This document shows, one piece after another, positions 19,685 to 29,626 of a stretch of 64,000 bases of DNA. The notes below the pieces were generated by a model. That model worked only from the letters and a program-made list of their open reading frames with translations. It was not told where the DNA came from and made no database searches. A program made the translations under genes and the position numbers. The DNA is from Candidatus Planktophila lacus. Lineage in GTDB: Bacteria; Actinomycetota; Actinomycetes; Nanopelagicales; Nanopelagicaceae. The stretch spans positions 1,178,001 through 1,242,000 of the forward strand of contig NZ_CP016780.1 of NCBI RefSeq assembly GCF_002288325.1, given 5' to 3'. Position 1 is the first letter of the stretch. Every line of letters begins with the position of its first letter.

Positions 19685-20964
19685 TATGCGTTTGCTCCAG
19701 AGAAGAGAGTTGATTTAACTGGATCGAATGGGCATCCACCGTTTGTTAAGTGGGCGATGTATTCGTCACGGAAATATTTGATTGAAGATGTGATTGGGCT
19801 AGTTGCGCCATCACCAAGTGCGCAGAATGAACGGCCCATGATGTTGTCGCAGAGATCGAGCAACTTAGCTAGATCTGCTTCAGTACCCACGCCGTTTTCT
19901 AGATCGCGCAGAATCTGAACCAACCACCATGTGCCTTCGCGACATGGTGTGCACTTGCCACATGACTCGTGCTTGTAGAACTCAGTCCAACGCAATACTG
20001 CGCGAACCACACAAGTTGTTTCATCAAAGATCTGTAGCGCTTTAGTGCCGAGCATTGAGCCAGCAGCGGCAACGCCTTCGTAATCAAGTGGAATATCAAG
20101 GTGCTGATCTGTAAATAGTGGCGTTGATGATCCACCTGGTGTCCAGAACTTCAACTTATGTCCGGCGCGAATTCCGCCTGACATCTCAAGAATTTCACGA
20201 AGAGTAATTCCAAGCGGGGCTTCAAATTGACCAGGATTTACAACGTGGCCAGAGAGTGAATAAAGCGTGGTTCCCTTTGATTTTTCAGTACCCATTGACT
20301 GGTACCACTCAGCACCGTTTGCAATGATCGCTGGAACTGAGGCGATTGATTCGACGTTATTTACAACTGTTGGTCGTGCATATAAACCTGCGATCGCAGG
20401 AAATGGTGGACGCAGACGTGGTTGACCACGGAAACCTTCAAGTGAATCAAGCAAAGCAGTTTCTTCACCGCAGATGTAAGCGCCGGCACCAACGTGGAGA
20501 ACAACATCAATACCTTTACCAAGATGGCCAGCTTTGTAAGCATCTTCGATCGCTTGATTTAAACGACGGACAACATGTGTAACTTCACCGCGGATATAGA
20601 TAAAGGCATGCTTTGCACGAATTGCGTGGCAAGCAATGATGCAGCCTTCAATAAGTACGTGTGGGTTTGCCATCAAAAGTGGTGTGTCTTTGCAAGTACC
20701 TGGCTCTGATTCGTCAGCGTTTACAACCAGGTAGTGATCTTTGTTATCGCCCTGTGGGATAAAGCCCCACTTCATTCCGGTTGGGAAGCCTGCGCCGCCG
20801 CGACCGCGAAGTCCAGAATCTTTTACAAGTTGAATAACTGCATCTGGATCCATAGCAAGTGCTTTGGTAGATGCCTTGTATCCACCATGACGTGTGTATG
20901 CATCGATTGTGAATGAATCTTTCTCATCCCAATGTGCGGAAAGTACTGGAGCTAGTTTTGTCAT
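19684..20964 (-). CDS. nuoF: NADH-quinone oxidoreductase subunit F (NADH/FMN site)
   Basis: A 426-residue NADH-binding subunit. [18 protein letters not shown] (about 51-68) binds NADH and [15 protein letters not shown] belongs to the FMN site, and [12 protein letters not shown] near residue 340 plus a later cysteine in [11 protein letters not shown] hold the N3 4Fe-4S cluster. It oxidises NADH and passes electrons to NuoG. TAATG overlaps join it to both nuoE and nuoG. Confidence 0.98.
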   Translation of the reverse strand: MTKLAPVLSAHWDEKDSFTIDAYTRHGGYKASTKALAMDPDAVIQLVKDSGLRGRGGAGFPTGMKWGFIPQGDNKDHYLVVNADESEPGTCKDTPLLMANPHVLIEGCIIACHAIRAKHAFIYIRGEVTHVVRRLNQAIEDAYKAGHLGKGIDVVLHVGAGAYICGEETALLDSLEGFRGQPRLRPPFPAIAGLYARPTVVNNVESIASVPAIIANGAEWYQSMGTEKSKGTTLYSLSGHVVNPGQFEAPLGITLREILEMSGGIRAGHKLKFWTPGGSSTPLFTDQHLDIPLDYEGVAAAGSMLGTKALQIFDETTCVVRAVLRWTEFYKHESCGKCTPCREGTWWLVQILRDLENGVGTEADLAKLLDLCDNIMGRSFCALGDGATSPITSSIKYFRDEYIAHLTNGGCPFDPVKSTLFSGANA

Positions 20965-21590
20965 TACTTGCCCTCTTTCGAAAGTTTTAAACCGAGAAGT
21001 GTTGGTTCGCCAGCTTGCAATCCTTCATTGGCTTTTCCATCGCTTAAACCGGCAAGAACAGCTGATGCTTCTTTCCAAGTAACCAAAGAGTTAGGTCCAC
21101 GAGTTGGTGGTTTAGGTGTTCCCTTGCGCATTGAATCAACTAGATCTTTTGCAGTCTCAACGTTCTGGTTGTCGTAGAACTCCCAGTTAGCCATAACAAC
21201 TGGTGCGTAATCGCAGGCTGCGTTGCATTCGATATGTTCTAGAGAAACTTTTCCATCAGCGGTAACGCCATCGTTTTCAACGCCGAGGTGATCTTTAAGC
21301 GCTGCAAATATCGCATCTCCGCCCATAACCGCGCACAAGGTGTTGGTGCAAACACCTACGTGGTACTCGCCTACTGGGCGGCGCTTGTACTGGGTGTAGA
21401 AAGTTGCAACGGCAGTTACTTCAGCAGTTTCTAATTCAAGCAACTTAGCAATTTCTTCAATGCCTTCGTTGGTTACATAACCGGCAAGTGATTGCACGTA
21501 ATGAAGCAAAGGCATGATTGCAGAGCGGCTGCGTGGGTAGCGCTTGATAATCGAATTCATGATTTCGATCTGATCTGGTGAGTAAGCCAT
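20964..21590 (-). CDS. nuoE: NADH-quinone oxidoreductase subunit E
   Basis: A 208-residue thioredoxin-like 2Fe-2S subunit. The ligands C81, C86, C122 and C126 lie in GVCTNTLC and ECNAACDYAP. It holds cluster N1a next to the FMN of NuoF. Its start overlaps the nuoD stop (TAATG) and its stop overlaps the nuoF start in the same way. Confidence 0.97.
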   Translation of the reverse strand: MAYSPDQIEIMNSIIKRYPRSRSAIMPLLHYVQSLAGYVTNEGIEEIAKLLELETAEVTAVATFYTQYKRRPVGEYHVGVCTNTLCAVMGGDAIFAALKDHLGVENDGVTADGKVSLEHIECNAACDYAPVVMANWEFYDNQNVETAKDLVDSMRKGTPKPPTRGPNSLVTWKEASAVLAGLSDGKANEGLQAGEPTLLGLKLSKEGK

Positions 21591-22930
21591 TAGCGGTCAA
21601 CGCCTCCCATCACAGGATCGATTGAGGCAACGGCGCCGATGATGTCGGCAACCATTGAGCCCTCACACATTGCAGATGTTGATTGCAAGTTATTGAAAGA
21701 TGGTTCGCGGAAGTGAACGCGGTAAGGACGTGTGCCGCCATCAGAGACTACGTGTGCACCGAGTTCGCCACGTGGAGATTCAACTGCTGTGTAAACCTGA
21801 CCTGCTGGAACGCGGAAACCTTCGGTAACAAGTTTGAAGTGGTGGATCAAAGACTCCATTGATGTGCCCATGATTTCGCGGATGTGGTTAAGCGAGTTAC
21901 CCATTCCATCTGCACCAATTGCAAGCTGTGCTGGCCATGCAATCTTCTTATCGGCAACCATTACTGGTGCGCCTTCAAGTGATTTAAGTTTTTCAGCACA
22001 TTGTTCGATGATGCGAAGTGATTGTTCTAGTTCATTGATACGAATCAAGAAGCGGCCGTAAACATCGCAAGTGTCTGCGGTTACAACATCGAACTTGTAA
22101 TTCTCGTAACCTGAGTAAGGCTGAATCTTGCGTAGATCAAGTGGCAATCCAGTTGCGCGAATAACTGGACCTGTGACTCCAAGTGTTGTTGCACCAGCAA
22201 GATCAAGGTAACCAATTCCCTCGGTGCGCTTCATCCAGATGCTATTTCCCACGAGCAACTTCTCGTTATCTTTAAAGCTATGACGCAGATCTTTTACCGT
22301 TGCCAAAACTTTCTCAACAGTGCCAGCAGGAAGATCTTGAGCAACTCCACCTGGGCGGATATAGGCCATATTCATACGAAGGCCTGAGATAAATTCAAAG
22401 ATATCTAGAACTTTTTCACGTTCGCGGAAGCAGAAGATCATTGGTGAAAGCGCACCGAGTTCAAGCGCGCCAGTACCGAGCGCAACCATGTGTGAAGAGA
22501 TACGGTTGAACTCCATCATCATTACGCGAATAACATCGGCCTTTTCAGGAACATCGCCTGTAATTCCAAGGAGCTTTTCAACGCCTAAGCAGTAAGCAGC
22601 TTCGTTAAATAACGGAGCTAAGTAATCCATACGAGTTACAAATGTTGTGGCCTGAGTCCAGTTACGGAATTCGATATTCTTTTCGATTCCTGTGTGCAGG
22701 TATCCGATTCCGCAACGAACTTCAGTAACAGTTTCGCCTTCGAGTTCTAGAACCAAGCGAAGCACGCCGTGCGTTGATGGGTGCTGTGGACCCATATTTA
22801 CAACAACGCGCTCTTCTTTCGCCTGACCAATTTCAGTTACGAGTGAATCCCAATCGCCACCAGTTACAGAGAAGACAGTGCCTTCAGTGGTTTCGCGTGA
22901 TGATGCATATGGATCTGCGTACGTACTCAC
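21590..22930 (-). CDS. nuoD: NADH-quinone oxidoreductase subunit D
   Basis: A 446-residue 49-kDa-type subunit that shapes the quinone reduction site. Signatures are [21 protein letters not shown] (about 46-66), [12 protein letters not shown] and [20 protein letters not shown] near residue 390. It starts with GTG, overlapping the nuoC stop as GTGA. The length agrees with actinobacterial homologues. Confidence 0.98.
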   Translation of the reverse strand: MSTYADPYASSRETTEGTVFSVTGGDWDSLVTEIGQAKEERVVVNMGPQHPSTHGVLRLVLELEGETVTEVRCGIGYLHTGIEKNIEFRNWTQATTFVTRMDYLAPLFNEAAYCLGVEKLLGITGDVPEKADVIRVMMMEFNRISSHMVALGTGALELGALSPMIFCFREREKVLDIFEFISGLRMNMAYIRPGGVAQDLPAGTVEKVLATVKDLRHSFKDNEKLLVGNSIWMKRTEGIGYLDLAGATTLGVTGPVIRATGLPLDLRKIQPYSGYENYKFDVVTADTCDVYGRFLIRINELEQSLRIIEQCAEKLKSLEGAPVMVADKKIAWPAQLAIGADGMGNSLNHIREIMGTSMESLIHHFKLVTEGFRVPAGQVYTAVESPRGELGAHVVSDGGTRPYRVHFREPSFNNLQSTSAMCEGSMVADIIGAVASIDPVMGGVDR

Positions 22931-23562
22931 TTGTAAGACCTCCGATCTGATGGAGGTGGTGTAACAGCGCCCTTGTATTCAACGCCGATTCCGCCAAGTG
23001 CGTAATCCTTACGTTGTGGATGTCCTTGCCAATCATCTGGCATCAAGATGCGAGTAAGTCCTGGGTGGCCATCAAAGATGATTCCGAACATGTCGTAAGT
23101 TTCGCGTTCGTTCCAGTTAGATCCAGCCCAGACTTCAACAAGTGAAGGAATGTGTGGATCGACATCTGGAACAGAAACTTCCAAACGAATTCGTTGGTTA
23201 TTTGTCACTGATAACAAGTGGTAAACCGCGTGAAGTTCGCGATTGGTATCTTCTGGATAGTGCACACCAGATACGCCCATCGACATTTCAAATTTCAATT
23301 TATCGCGCAAGATAAGTGCAACTTCTACTAAACGCTCGCGCTTGATGTGCAGAGTTAGCTCGCCGCGATCAACAACTACGCGCTCGATAGCATCTGCAAA
23401 ATCTGGATATGCGCGCTCTAGATCATCGGCAACCTGATCGAAATAACCACCAAATGGGCGCTGTGAAGAGCCTGCAGAAGCGGTCGCGCGAACTAGCCCA
23501 CCGTAACCTGAGGTATCCCCCGTGCCGGCAGCACCAAACATTCCGTGTTGCTCATCAGACAT
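22927..23562 (-). CDS. nuoC: NADH-quinone oxidoreductase subunit C
   Basis: A 211-residue 30-kDa-type hydrophilic subunit. The conserved core runs from [21 protein letters not shown] to [38 protein letters not shown]. It is separate from nuoD here, unlike the fused form of E. coli. It starts directly after the nuoB stop with no gap, and its stop overlaps nuoD. Confidence 0.97.
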   Translation of the reverse strand: MSDEQHGMFGAAGTGDTSGYGGLVRATASAGSSQRPFGGYFDQVADDLERAYPDFADAIERVVVDRGELTLHIKRERLVEVALILRDKLKFEMSMGVSGVHYPEDTNRELHAVYHLLSVTNNQRIRLEVSVPDVDPHIPSLVEVWAGSNWNERETYDMFGIIFDGHPGLTRILMPDDWQGHPQRKDYALGGIGVEYKGAVTPPPSDRRSYK

Positions 23563-24117
23563 TTAAGCCAACAACCCCTTCAACTGATGGGTTGGTACTG
23601 CAGCCATTGCCGCCGCTTCAACTTCCTTGATAACTTTTTCGCGGTTAGGTCCGAGTTTTTCGTCGTAAATCTGATCGTGCAATTTAAGAATTGCATCCAT
23701 CAACATTTCTGGACGTGGCGGACAACCTGGAAGATAAATATCAACTGGTACTACGTGGTCAACGCCCTGCACGATTGCGTAGTTGTTAAACATTCCGCCT
23801 GAAGATGCACATGCACCCATTGCGATAACCCACTTTGGTGCAGCCATTTGATCGTAAATCTGGCGAAGCACTGGAGCCATCTTGTTTGAAACGCGACCGG
23901 CAACGATCATCAAATCTGCTTGACGTGGGGATGCGCGGAAAACTTCCATACCAAAACGTGCGAGGTCGTAACGACCTGCACCTGCCGCCATCATCTCAAT
24001 TGCGCAACATGCTAAACCGAAAGTTGCTGGCCAAAGTGAATTTTTACGCATGTAACCTGCAAGTTTTTCAACTGAGGTTAAAACGATTCCGCTAGGTAAC
24101 TTCTCTTCTAATCCCAC
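23563..24117 (-). CDS. nuoB: NADH-quinone oxidoreductase subunit B
   Basis: A 184-residue subunit holding cluster N2, the last electron carrier before quinone. Ligands are the double cysteine in [11 protein letters not shown] (about 34-44), the cysteine in [11 protein letters not shown] and that in LPGCPPRPE. It overlaps the nuoA end by 10 nt and abuts nuoC. Confidence 0.98.
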   Translation of the reverse strand: MGLEEKLPSGIVLTSVEKLAGYMRKNSLWPATFGLACCAIEMMAAGAGRYDLARFGMEVFRASPRQADLMIVAGRVSNKMAPVLRQIYDQMAAPKWVIAMGACASSGGMFNNYAIVQGVDHVVPVDIYLPGCPPRPEMLMDAILKLHDQIYDEKLGPNREKVIKEVEAAAMAAVPTHQLKGLLA

Positions 24118-24473
24118 TCGAGGCCTCCGCGACGCCAGACATATGCAAATGCAACGAAGACTGTTCCGATAAATATCGCCATTTCGACTAAACCAAATAG
24201 TCCAAGTTGATCAAAGGTGACAGCCCATGGATATAAGAAAACGATTTCAATATCAAAGATGATAAATAGCATCGCGGTTAGGAAGTACTTAACTGGAAAA
24301 CGTCCACCTTGCGCTGCTTGCGGTGAAGGTTCGATTCCGCACTCGTACGCCTCTAACTTTGCGCGGTTGTAACGAGCAGGTCCGGTAACGGCGGCTGCGG
24401 CAAGAGAGAAAATTGCGAAGCCAAAACCAACGGCTGCGATAGCCAGAATCGGAATATATGGATTACCGGTCAC
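24108..24473 (-). CDS. nuoA: NADH-quinone oxidoreductase subunit A
   Basis: A 121-residue membrane subunit with three helices. The typical [19 protein letters not shown] loop (about 35-53) includes the switch-sensitive cysteine, and [27 protein letters not shown] follows. It starts with GTG. A TAGGAT -10 box lies 7 nt upstream, so the nuo operon appears to have its own leaderless promoter besides read-through from menG. Confidence 0.97.
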   Translation of the reverse strand: MTGNPYIPILAIAAVGFGFAIFSLAAAAVTGPARYNRAKLEAYECGIEPSPQAAQGGRFPVKYFLTAMLFIIFDIEIVFLYPWAVTFDQLGLFGLVEMAIFIGTVFVAFAYVWRRGGLEWD

Positions 24474-24480
24474 AAGCGAA

Positions 24481-24486
24481 ATCCTA
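24481..24486 (-). promoter_or_regulatory. -10 box (TAGGAT) of leaderless nuoA
   Basis: TAGGAT on the minus strand ends 7 nt before the GTG start of nuoA, with no ribosome-binding site between. This predicts an internal promoter that drives the whole nuo operon. Confidence 0.5.
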
Positions 24487-24490
24487 AGGT

Positions 24491-24512
24491 GGCCACGGGG
24501 GTGGTCGTGACC
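24491..24512 (-). terminator. Hairpin between menG and nuoA, possible weak terminator
   Basis: GGTCACG and CGTGGCC (minus strand) pair over 7 bp with one G-U, around a 9-nt C-rich loop, directly after the menG stop. No T tract follows, so termination would be partial at most. It may separate menG expression from nuo. Confidence 0.35.
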
Positions 24513-24513
24513 G

Positions 24514-25206
24514 TTAGCCCTTTACGCCTCTGTGAACTGCAACAACCCCGAAAGTTAAGTTCTGCCAGCCGACTTGGCTCCATCCCGCAGCCTCGATCTT
24601 GGCGGCGAGCGCCTTCTGATTTGGCCAGGCGCGGATCGATTCGGCCAAGTAGATATAGGCATCTGGGTTAGAAGAGGTTTTCTTGGCGATCGCCGGGAGG
24701 GAGCGCATTAAGTAATTGGTATAGAGCTTTCGAAATGGAGCCCAAGTTGGGCTAGAAAACTCGGCTATGACGATCCTGCCACCCTTTTTGGTCACGCGTA
24801 GGGCTTCCCCGAGGGCTTTATCTACATCTGAGGTATTGCGCAGACCGAAAGAGATGGTCACAACATCGAATTCGCCATCGGCGAAGGGCAGATTTAAGGC
24901 ATCGGCGAAGGTGAAGGGCAGGTGCGGGCGGGCTTTACGGCCGGCAGCCAGCATGCCTTCAGAGAAATCGGCTGGAATAACGTCGGCGCCAGCGGCAGCC
25001 AAGGGTTCGGAGCTCGATCCCGTGCCTGCAGCCAAGTCGAGGATCTTCATTCCAGCCTTTGGGGCGATGATCGCAGTGGTCGCACGGCGCCAAGCCTTGG
25101 TCTGGCCCAGGCTGAGCAGATCATTTACGAGGTCATAGCGCTTGGCCACCCCATCGAACATTGCGGCGACTTCATCGGGGTTTTTATCCATATTTGCGCG
25201 CGACAT
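24514..25206 (-). CDS. menG: Demethylmenaquinone methyltransferase
   Basis: A 230-residue SAM-dependent methyltransferase of the UbiE/MenG family. Signatures are [26 protein letters not shown] near the N-terminus, the SAM-binding [15 protein letters not shown] and [15 protein letters not shown]. It adds the C-methyl group that completes menaquinone. ATG 25206 is preferred, with GAGAG 9 nt upstream; a GTG at 25236 is an alternative. The neighbouring nuo operon uses the quinone product. Confidence 0.94.
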   Translation of the reverse strand: MSRANMDKNPDEVAAMFDGVAKRYDLVNDLLSLGQTKAWRRATTAIIAPKAGMKILDLAAGTGSSSEPLAAAGADVIPADFSEGMLAAGRKARPHLPFTFADALNLPFADGEFDVVTISFGLRNTSDVDKALGEALRVTKKGGRIVIAEFSSPTWAPFRKLYTNYLMRSLPAIAKKTSSNPDAYIYLAESIRAWPNQKALAAKIEAAGWSQVGWQNLTFGVVAVHRGVKG

Positions 25207-25267
25207 AGGCGAAGTCTCTCGCAATAGTAGGCTCACTCACAACTCCAAAGCCATAAAGGGGAAGTAA

Positions 25268-25867
25268 ATGTCGATCTCAACCGGATCACTTCGGGCAACG
25301 GTCTTTCCTCGCAGCACTGCGCTAACCCATGCCACCTTTATCGTCGGCGGAACTTTGTTTATTGCCGCTTTGGCACAAATCGCTGTTCCGGTTCCGGGAT
25401 CCCCAGTTCCTGTAACAGGTCAAACACTTGCCGTTTATTTAATCGGAACCACTTACGGTGCACGACTTGGATTTGCAACATTCGCAACGTATTTATTAGC
25501 CGGCGTTGCAGGAGCTCCAGTATTTGCTGCAGCAACAGGTGCAACTAGCCACGGTATTGCCCGTTTAACTGGTGCAACTGGTGGTTACCTAATCGGAATG
25601 CTCGTTGCCACAGTTGTTCTTGGCGCGCTCGCAGATCGCAAAGCCGATCAGAAATTTAAAACTTCATTTCCAGCGTTAACTTTGGGAAGCGCAATTGTCT
25701 TTGCCTTTGGATTGATCTGGTTAAAAACATCGCTAGATCTTTCTTGGGCAGCAACAATCAGTGCAGGCCTTACTCCATTTATCTTCGGTGAACTTTTGAA
25801 GATTGCAATCACCGCAACTTCCCTGCCACTGATTTGGCGCAAGATTGCACAAAAGTTAAATCGATAA
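25268..25867 (+). CDS. bioY: BioY biotin transporter S component
   Basis: A 199-residue integral membrane protein with six helices. The motif QIAVPVPGSPVPVTGQTLAVYLIGTTYGARLG (about 37-68) and the TGATGGYLIGM segment identify BioY, the substrate-binding unit of energy-coupling-factor transporters. It imports biotin, alone or with shared EcfA/EcfT subunits that are not encoded here. An AAGGGGAAG ribosome-binding site lies 3 nt before the ATG. It is divergent from menG and 11 nt upstream of menF. Confidence 0.95.
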   Translation: MSISTGSLRATVFPRSTALTHATFIVGGTLFIAALAQIAVPVPGSPVPVTGQTLAVYLIGTTYGARLGFATFATYLLAGVAGAPVFAAATGATSHGIARLTGATGGYLIGMLVATVVLGALADRKADQKFKTSFPALTLGSAIVFAFGLIWLKTSLDLSWAATISAGLTPFIFGELLKIAITATSLPLIWRKIAQKLNR

Positions 25868-25870
25868 ACT
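25865..25870 (+). promoter_or_regulatory. -10 box (TAAACT) before menF, overlapping bioY stop
   Basis: TAAACT shares its first three bases with the bioY stop and lies 8 nt before the menF ATG. No ribosome-binding site is present, so menF may be transcribed leaderless. Confidence 0.4.
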
Positions 25871-25878
25871 AATTCTTT

Positions 25879-27099
25879 ATGCCGCAACTTATCCCCGTTA
25901 CTACTGCGCGCCTGGGCGAGCACTTACCGCTGCTGGAGCTACTTCCAGATAGCGCACCTGTTACTTGGGTTCGCGGCGGCGATGGCTTAGTTGGTTGGGG
26001 TTCTTACGCATCCACCACAGTGAGCGGCCCAAATAGATTTAAAGATGCTCGCACTTGGTGGCATCAACAGCTAGAAAAACTTGCGATCTCTGATTCAGTT
26101 CACGCCAGTGGCACAGGTCCAATTCTCTTTACCTCTTTCTCTTTTGATCAGAACGAAGAATCAGTTCTTGTCATTCCTGAAATCGTTGTCGGAATGCGCA
26201 ATGGAAGCTCTTGGATCACATGGATCGGCGATCAAGCCCAGCCAAAACTCGCTGAAAGCGCACAGATGCTTGAAGATGCTGAATACAACTGGGGCGATGG
26301 TTCGATTAGCCCAGCGGAATGGCAGATTCGCGTTGCACAAGCAATTAAAGAGATTGAAAGTACCAAACTTGAAAAAGTTGTTCTTGCACGAGATTTAAAA
26401 GTTAACTCACATCGCGCCATTGATCCACGGAAAATTCTTCGTAACCTAAGCGCCGAATATCCATCTACATGGATCTTTGCAGTCGATGGCTTGATCGGTG
26501 CAACACCTGAGCTCTTGCTCCGCTTATCTCGCGGCATGGTTACGTCACGAGTTCTTGCTGGAACGATCAGCAAAACTGGCGATGATGAGAGAGATTTAGC
26601 GCTAGCCGCATCATTGGCACGATCGTCCAAGGATCTCGAAGAGCACGAATACGCAGTTAGATCAGTTGCAGATGCGCTCGATCCTTTCTGCACATCAACT
26701 AACGTTCCAGAATCCCCATTTGTATTGCACTTGGCAAACGTTATGCACTTGGCGACTGACGTTACTGGTGCGCTAATCGAAAGCAAGAAGAGCGTTGATG
26801 CTTTTACAATTCTTGAGAAATTACATCCATCCGCTGCTGTATGCGGCACACCAACTGAGATTGCTGCAAAGCTGATTAAAGATATTGAAGGGATGCCACG
26901 TGGTCGCTATGCCGGACCAGTAGGTTGGCTAGATGCGCGCGGTGACGGTGAACTTGGAATCGCCCTTCGTTGTGGGCAAATTACTGAAAATGAACTGCGC
27001 ATCTTTGCGGGCTGCGGAATTGTGGCTGGTTCCAACCCAGAGAAAGAGTTAACCGAGAGCAACGCTAAATTTGCGCCGATGCGAAGCGCACTTTCATAA
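25879..27099 (+). CDS. menF: Isochorismate synthase
   Basis: A 406-residue chorismate-utilising enzyme. Core motifs are EKVVLARD (about 169-176), GATPELLLRLS, SSKDLEEHEYAVRSV, HPSAAVCGTP, GRYAGPVGW and GCGIVAGSNPEKELTESNAKF. It converts chorismate to isochorismate, the first step towards menaquinone. The protein could in principle be another member of the family such as a salicylate synthase, but the men genes around it support MenF. Its stop lies 3 nt from the convergent menD stop. Confidence 0.92.
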   Translation: MPQLIPVTTARLGEHLPLLELLPDSAPVTWVRGGDGLVGWGSYASTTVSGPNRFKDARTWWHQQLEKLAISDSVHASGTGPILFTSFSFDQNEESVLVIPEIVVGMRNGSSWITWIGDQAQPKLAESAQMLEDAEYNWGDGSISPAEWQIRVAQAIKEIESTKLEKVVLARDLKVNSHRAIDPRKILRNLSAEYPSTWIFAVDGLIGATPELLLRLSRGMVTSRVLAGTISKTGDDERDLALAASLARSSKDLEEHEYAVRSVADALDPFCTSTNVPESPFVLHLANVMHLATDVTGALIESKKSVDAFTILEKLHPSAAVCGTPTEIAAKLIKDIEGMPRGRYAGPVGWLDARGDGELGIALRCGQITENELRIFAGCGIVAGSNPEKELTESNAKFAPMRSALS

Positions 27100-27102
27100 G
27101 CT

Positions 27103-28677
27103 TTAAAGCGATTTCATCTTCTCTGCCAGATCTTTAATTAGATCGGCATTTGCTTCACGGTTAGGAACATCCAGGACTACAACGCTTAGCCCCTTAATTG
27201 GTGCAGTTATCTCTTTACTTAATTCTGCGGTGTTATCGATAGTTTTTCCGCTGATTCCCATTGATTTTGCAATCGCCGCAGGGTCTAGCCCGTGTGGTGT
27301 TCCAAAAACTTCTTCAAATCCTTCTACTCCGCGTTGTGGCAAAGTTGAGAAAATTCCGCCACCATCATTATTTACAACGAAGATCTTGAGGTTTACCTGG
27401 TCGTGATGAATTAACCCAGTTAAGTCATGCAGGAAAGCTAAATCTCCAAGTACTGCAATTGCCGAACCGTGATGTGTTGCAATTCCGGTTGCGGTAGAGA
27501 TATTTCCATCAATGCCTGCCAGACCACGATTTGCATAGGTTATGACTCCTGATCGTGCAGCTGCGAAAGCTTCGAGATCTCTAATGGGACGCGATGATGC
27601 GATAAACAGCGCTGTATCCGCAGAAAGGTTGGCTGCGATCTCACGAGCGATAAGTGGCTCAGACCAGATTGAAACATCTTTAACAACTTTGGCAGTGCGT
27701 TCAGAATATTTCTGCCATTTAGCGATCCATTCAGGATCGGCGGGTGCAACATAAAGTTCGGGAAGATCGGTAAAACGCTTATCTGCCGCGCGGTCTGAAT
27801 CCACTGTTGCAATGCGCGGATCAATAACAAATGTGGAACGTGCAGATTTGATGAGTGCGTTAACTGATCTAGACAGCGTTGTACGGCCAATTACGATCAC
27901 GGTATCTGGAGCTAAATCTTTTGCGATTGGAGTTGCTGTTAGAAATAGACTGGCATGGGCGTTTGCTTGCGCAAATGTCAGTGGATCCTCGCTAATTACC
28001 GGCCAACCGAGAGATTCAATAAATGCGCTAACCGCGGCAACTTCAAGTCCGCCACGGTCATGGCCAATTACTAGTAAGCCACGTGTTGATTTACTTGCGA
28101 GAGTTCCGGCTTTCTTGCGATCAAAGACTTTTGGTGGATTTACCTTTAAACCATCGAGCCACGCATCGTTATCATCACCAAGAAGTGGTTCTTCAAATTG
28201 CACATTGATATGTACTGGGCCGGTTTGAAGTGCGTTAAGTGGAAGTTCTAGCGGATAGGCCCCACCAGAAACATCGGAGAAGTAACGAACTGCTTTGCCA
28301 AAGATGCGTGCTTGCTCAGTGGTTTGGTTGGCGCCCGTTCGACGTAGTTCGGCTGGACGATCTGCAGTGATTACAAAGAGTGGGATATTTGAATGTGATG
28401 CTTCCAGAACTGCAGGATGGTAATTCGCAACCGCTGTTCCGCTAGTGCAGATAACTGGCACAGGACGATTACTGGCCTTTGCTAAACCAAGTGCGTAGAA
28501 AGCGGCAGTGCGTTCGTCGATGCGGATATGTAACTTAATCAAGCCGCGCTTTTGGGCCGCAACTAGTGCAAGAGATAAAGGCGCGTTTCGGGATCCTGGT
28601 GAAATAACTGCATCAGTTATTCCCGCCTCAAGAATTTGGCGAATGATTACCCGAGCCAGGGTTGTTGCTTGACTCAT
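27103..28677 (-). CDS. menD: SEPHCHC synthase (2-succinyl-5-enolpyruvyl-6-hydroxy-3-cyclohexene-1-carboxylate synthase)
   Basis: A 524-residue thiamine-diphosphate enzyme. The N-terminus TDAVISPGSRNAPLSLAL, the STSGT-like ICTSGTAVANYHPAVLEA and the cofactor-binding NRGLAGIDGNISTATGIA...VNNDGGGIFSTLPQ are diagnostic. It joins isochorismate and 2-oxoglutarate. ATG 28677 overlaps the menC stop as ATGA; the longer frame upstream is inside menC and unsupported. Confidence 0.96.
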   Translation of the reverse strand: MSQATTLARVIIRQILEAGITDAVISPGSRNAPLSLALVAAQKRGLIKLHIRIDERTAAFYALGLAKASNRPVPVICTSGTAVANYHPAVLEASHSNIPLFVITADRPAELRRTGANQTTEQARIFGKAVRYFSDVSGGAYPLELPLNALQTGPVHINVQFEEPLLGDDNDAWLDGLKVNPPKVFDRKKAGTLASKSTRGLLVIGHDRGGLEVAAVSAFIESLGWPVISEDPLTFAQANAHASLFLTATPIAKDLAPDTVIVIGRTTLSRSVNALIKSARSTFVIDPRIATVDSDRAADKRFTDLPELYVAPADPEWIAKWQKYSERTAKVVKDVSIWSEPLIAREIAANLSADTALFIASSRPIRDLEAFAAARSGVITYANRGLAGIDGNISTATGIATHHGSAIAVLGDLAFLHDLTGLIHHDQVNLKIFVVNNDGGGIFSTLPQRGVEGFEEVFGTPHGLDPAAIAKSMGISGKTIDNTAELSKEITAPIKGLSVVVLDVPNREANADLIKDLAEKMKSL

Positions 28678-29621
28678 GTAAGTAACTTCCCGACTCTCAT
28701 TATGCGATTCTTCCACCATTCGAAGCGATCGGGTGACACTTCAAGGCCATCTAGTTTTGGTGAAATCTGACCCAGCGCGATCTTTCCATCAACAATCTTA
28801 TGTTCTGCAACATCACGTGTCAGAAGTGAGCCTGTCGCTAAACCACAATCAAAGCTCAGATCACTAATTGATGCGGCAAGTTCAAGTCCATATTCGATTC
28901 CGATGGCACTTTCTAAAGCGCTAGAAACAACGACGGGCAGACCGTGGTGTTGAGCAATCTCAAGAGATCGTCGAATTCCTCCGAGTGGTTGCACTTTAAG
29001 CATCACAACATCTGCAGCATCGGTGAGGTCTACTTTAAATGGGTCGGTTGCTTTGCGAATGACTTCATCTGCTGCAATACGTAATGGAATCTTGATTCTG
29101 CGCTTTAGTTCACGTAGCTCTTCAATAGTTGCACAAGGTTGCTCAACATATTCAAGTGGGCCAATCTCTTCGTAATATGCGTAAAGATTAGTGAGCGCTT
29201 CTTCTACAGACCAGAGTCCGTTGACATCAACGCGGATTGCAGCCTTTGGAGCGTTAGAAAATACTCGAGCAACTCGCATGACGTCTTCAGTGAGATTACC
29301 TCCCACCTTTACTTTGAAAGTTTTTGCACCTGAAAATGTGCGCATCAGGGCTTCGATCTCTTTTTTATCATTTAGCTCTGGAATGGTTCCGTTGACTGCT
29401 ATTTCATTTCGGAAACGTTCGGGGCGAGCAACTGTTGCTGCTTCTATTGCACTAGCGAGCCATGGCGCGCACTCGTTATCGTCGTATTCCAGAAATGGTG
29501 AGAACTCTCCCCAGCCTTGCGGGCCCTGCAGCAGTGCAACTTCGCGATAAGTCACACCACGAAAATTGGTACGCGTGGGAATTGTGATTACGCGAAGGGT
29601 TGCAAGGAGGTCATCAAGCAT
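28674..29621 (-). CDS. menC: o-Succinylbenzoate synthase
   Basis: A 315-residue enolase-superfamily dehydratase. Catalytic features are the paired lysines in TFKVKVGG, metal ligands in RVDVNGLW, EQPCA and AADEV, and the final lysine in VVMLKVQPLGG. It makes o-succinylbenzoate from SHCHC. The ATG lies 5 nt after the menB stop and its own stop overlaps menD. MenH, which supplies its substrate, is not found in the window. Confidence 0.95.
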   Translation of the reverse strand: MLDDLLATLRVITIPTRTNFRGVTYREVALLQGPQGWGEFSPFLEYDDNECAPWLASAIEAATVARPERFRNEIAVNGTIPELNDKKEIEALMRTFSGAKTFKVKVGGNLTEDVMRVARVFSNAPKAAIRVDVNGLWSVEEALTNLYAYYEEIGPLEYVEQPCATIEELRELKRRIKIPLRIAADEVIRKATDPFKVDLTDAADVVMLKVQPLGGIRRSLEIAQHHGLPVVVSSALESAIGIEYGLELAASISDLSFDCGLATGSLLTRDVAEHKIVDGKIALGQISPKLDGLEVSPDRFEWWKNRIMRVGKLLT

Positions 29622-29626
29622 AAGTT

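Noticed and set aside
26232-26849. 205-residue minus-strand open frame
   Set aside because: It is antisense to menF, whose catalytic motifs are intact on the plus strand.
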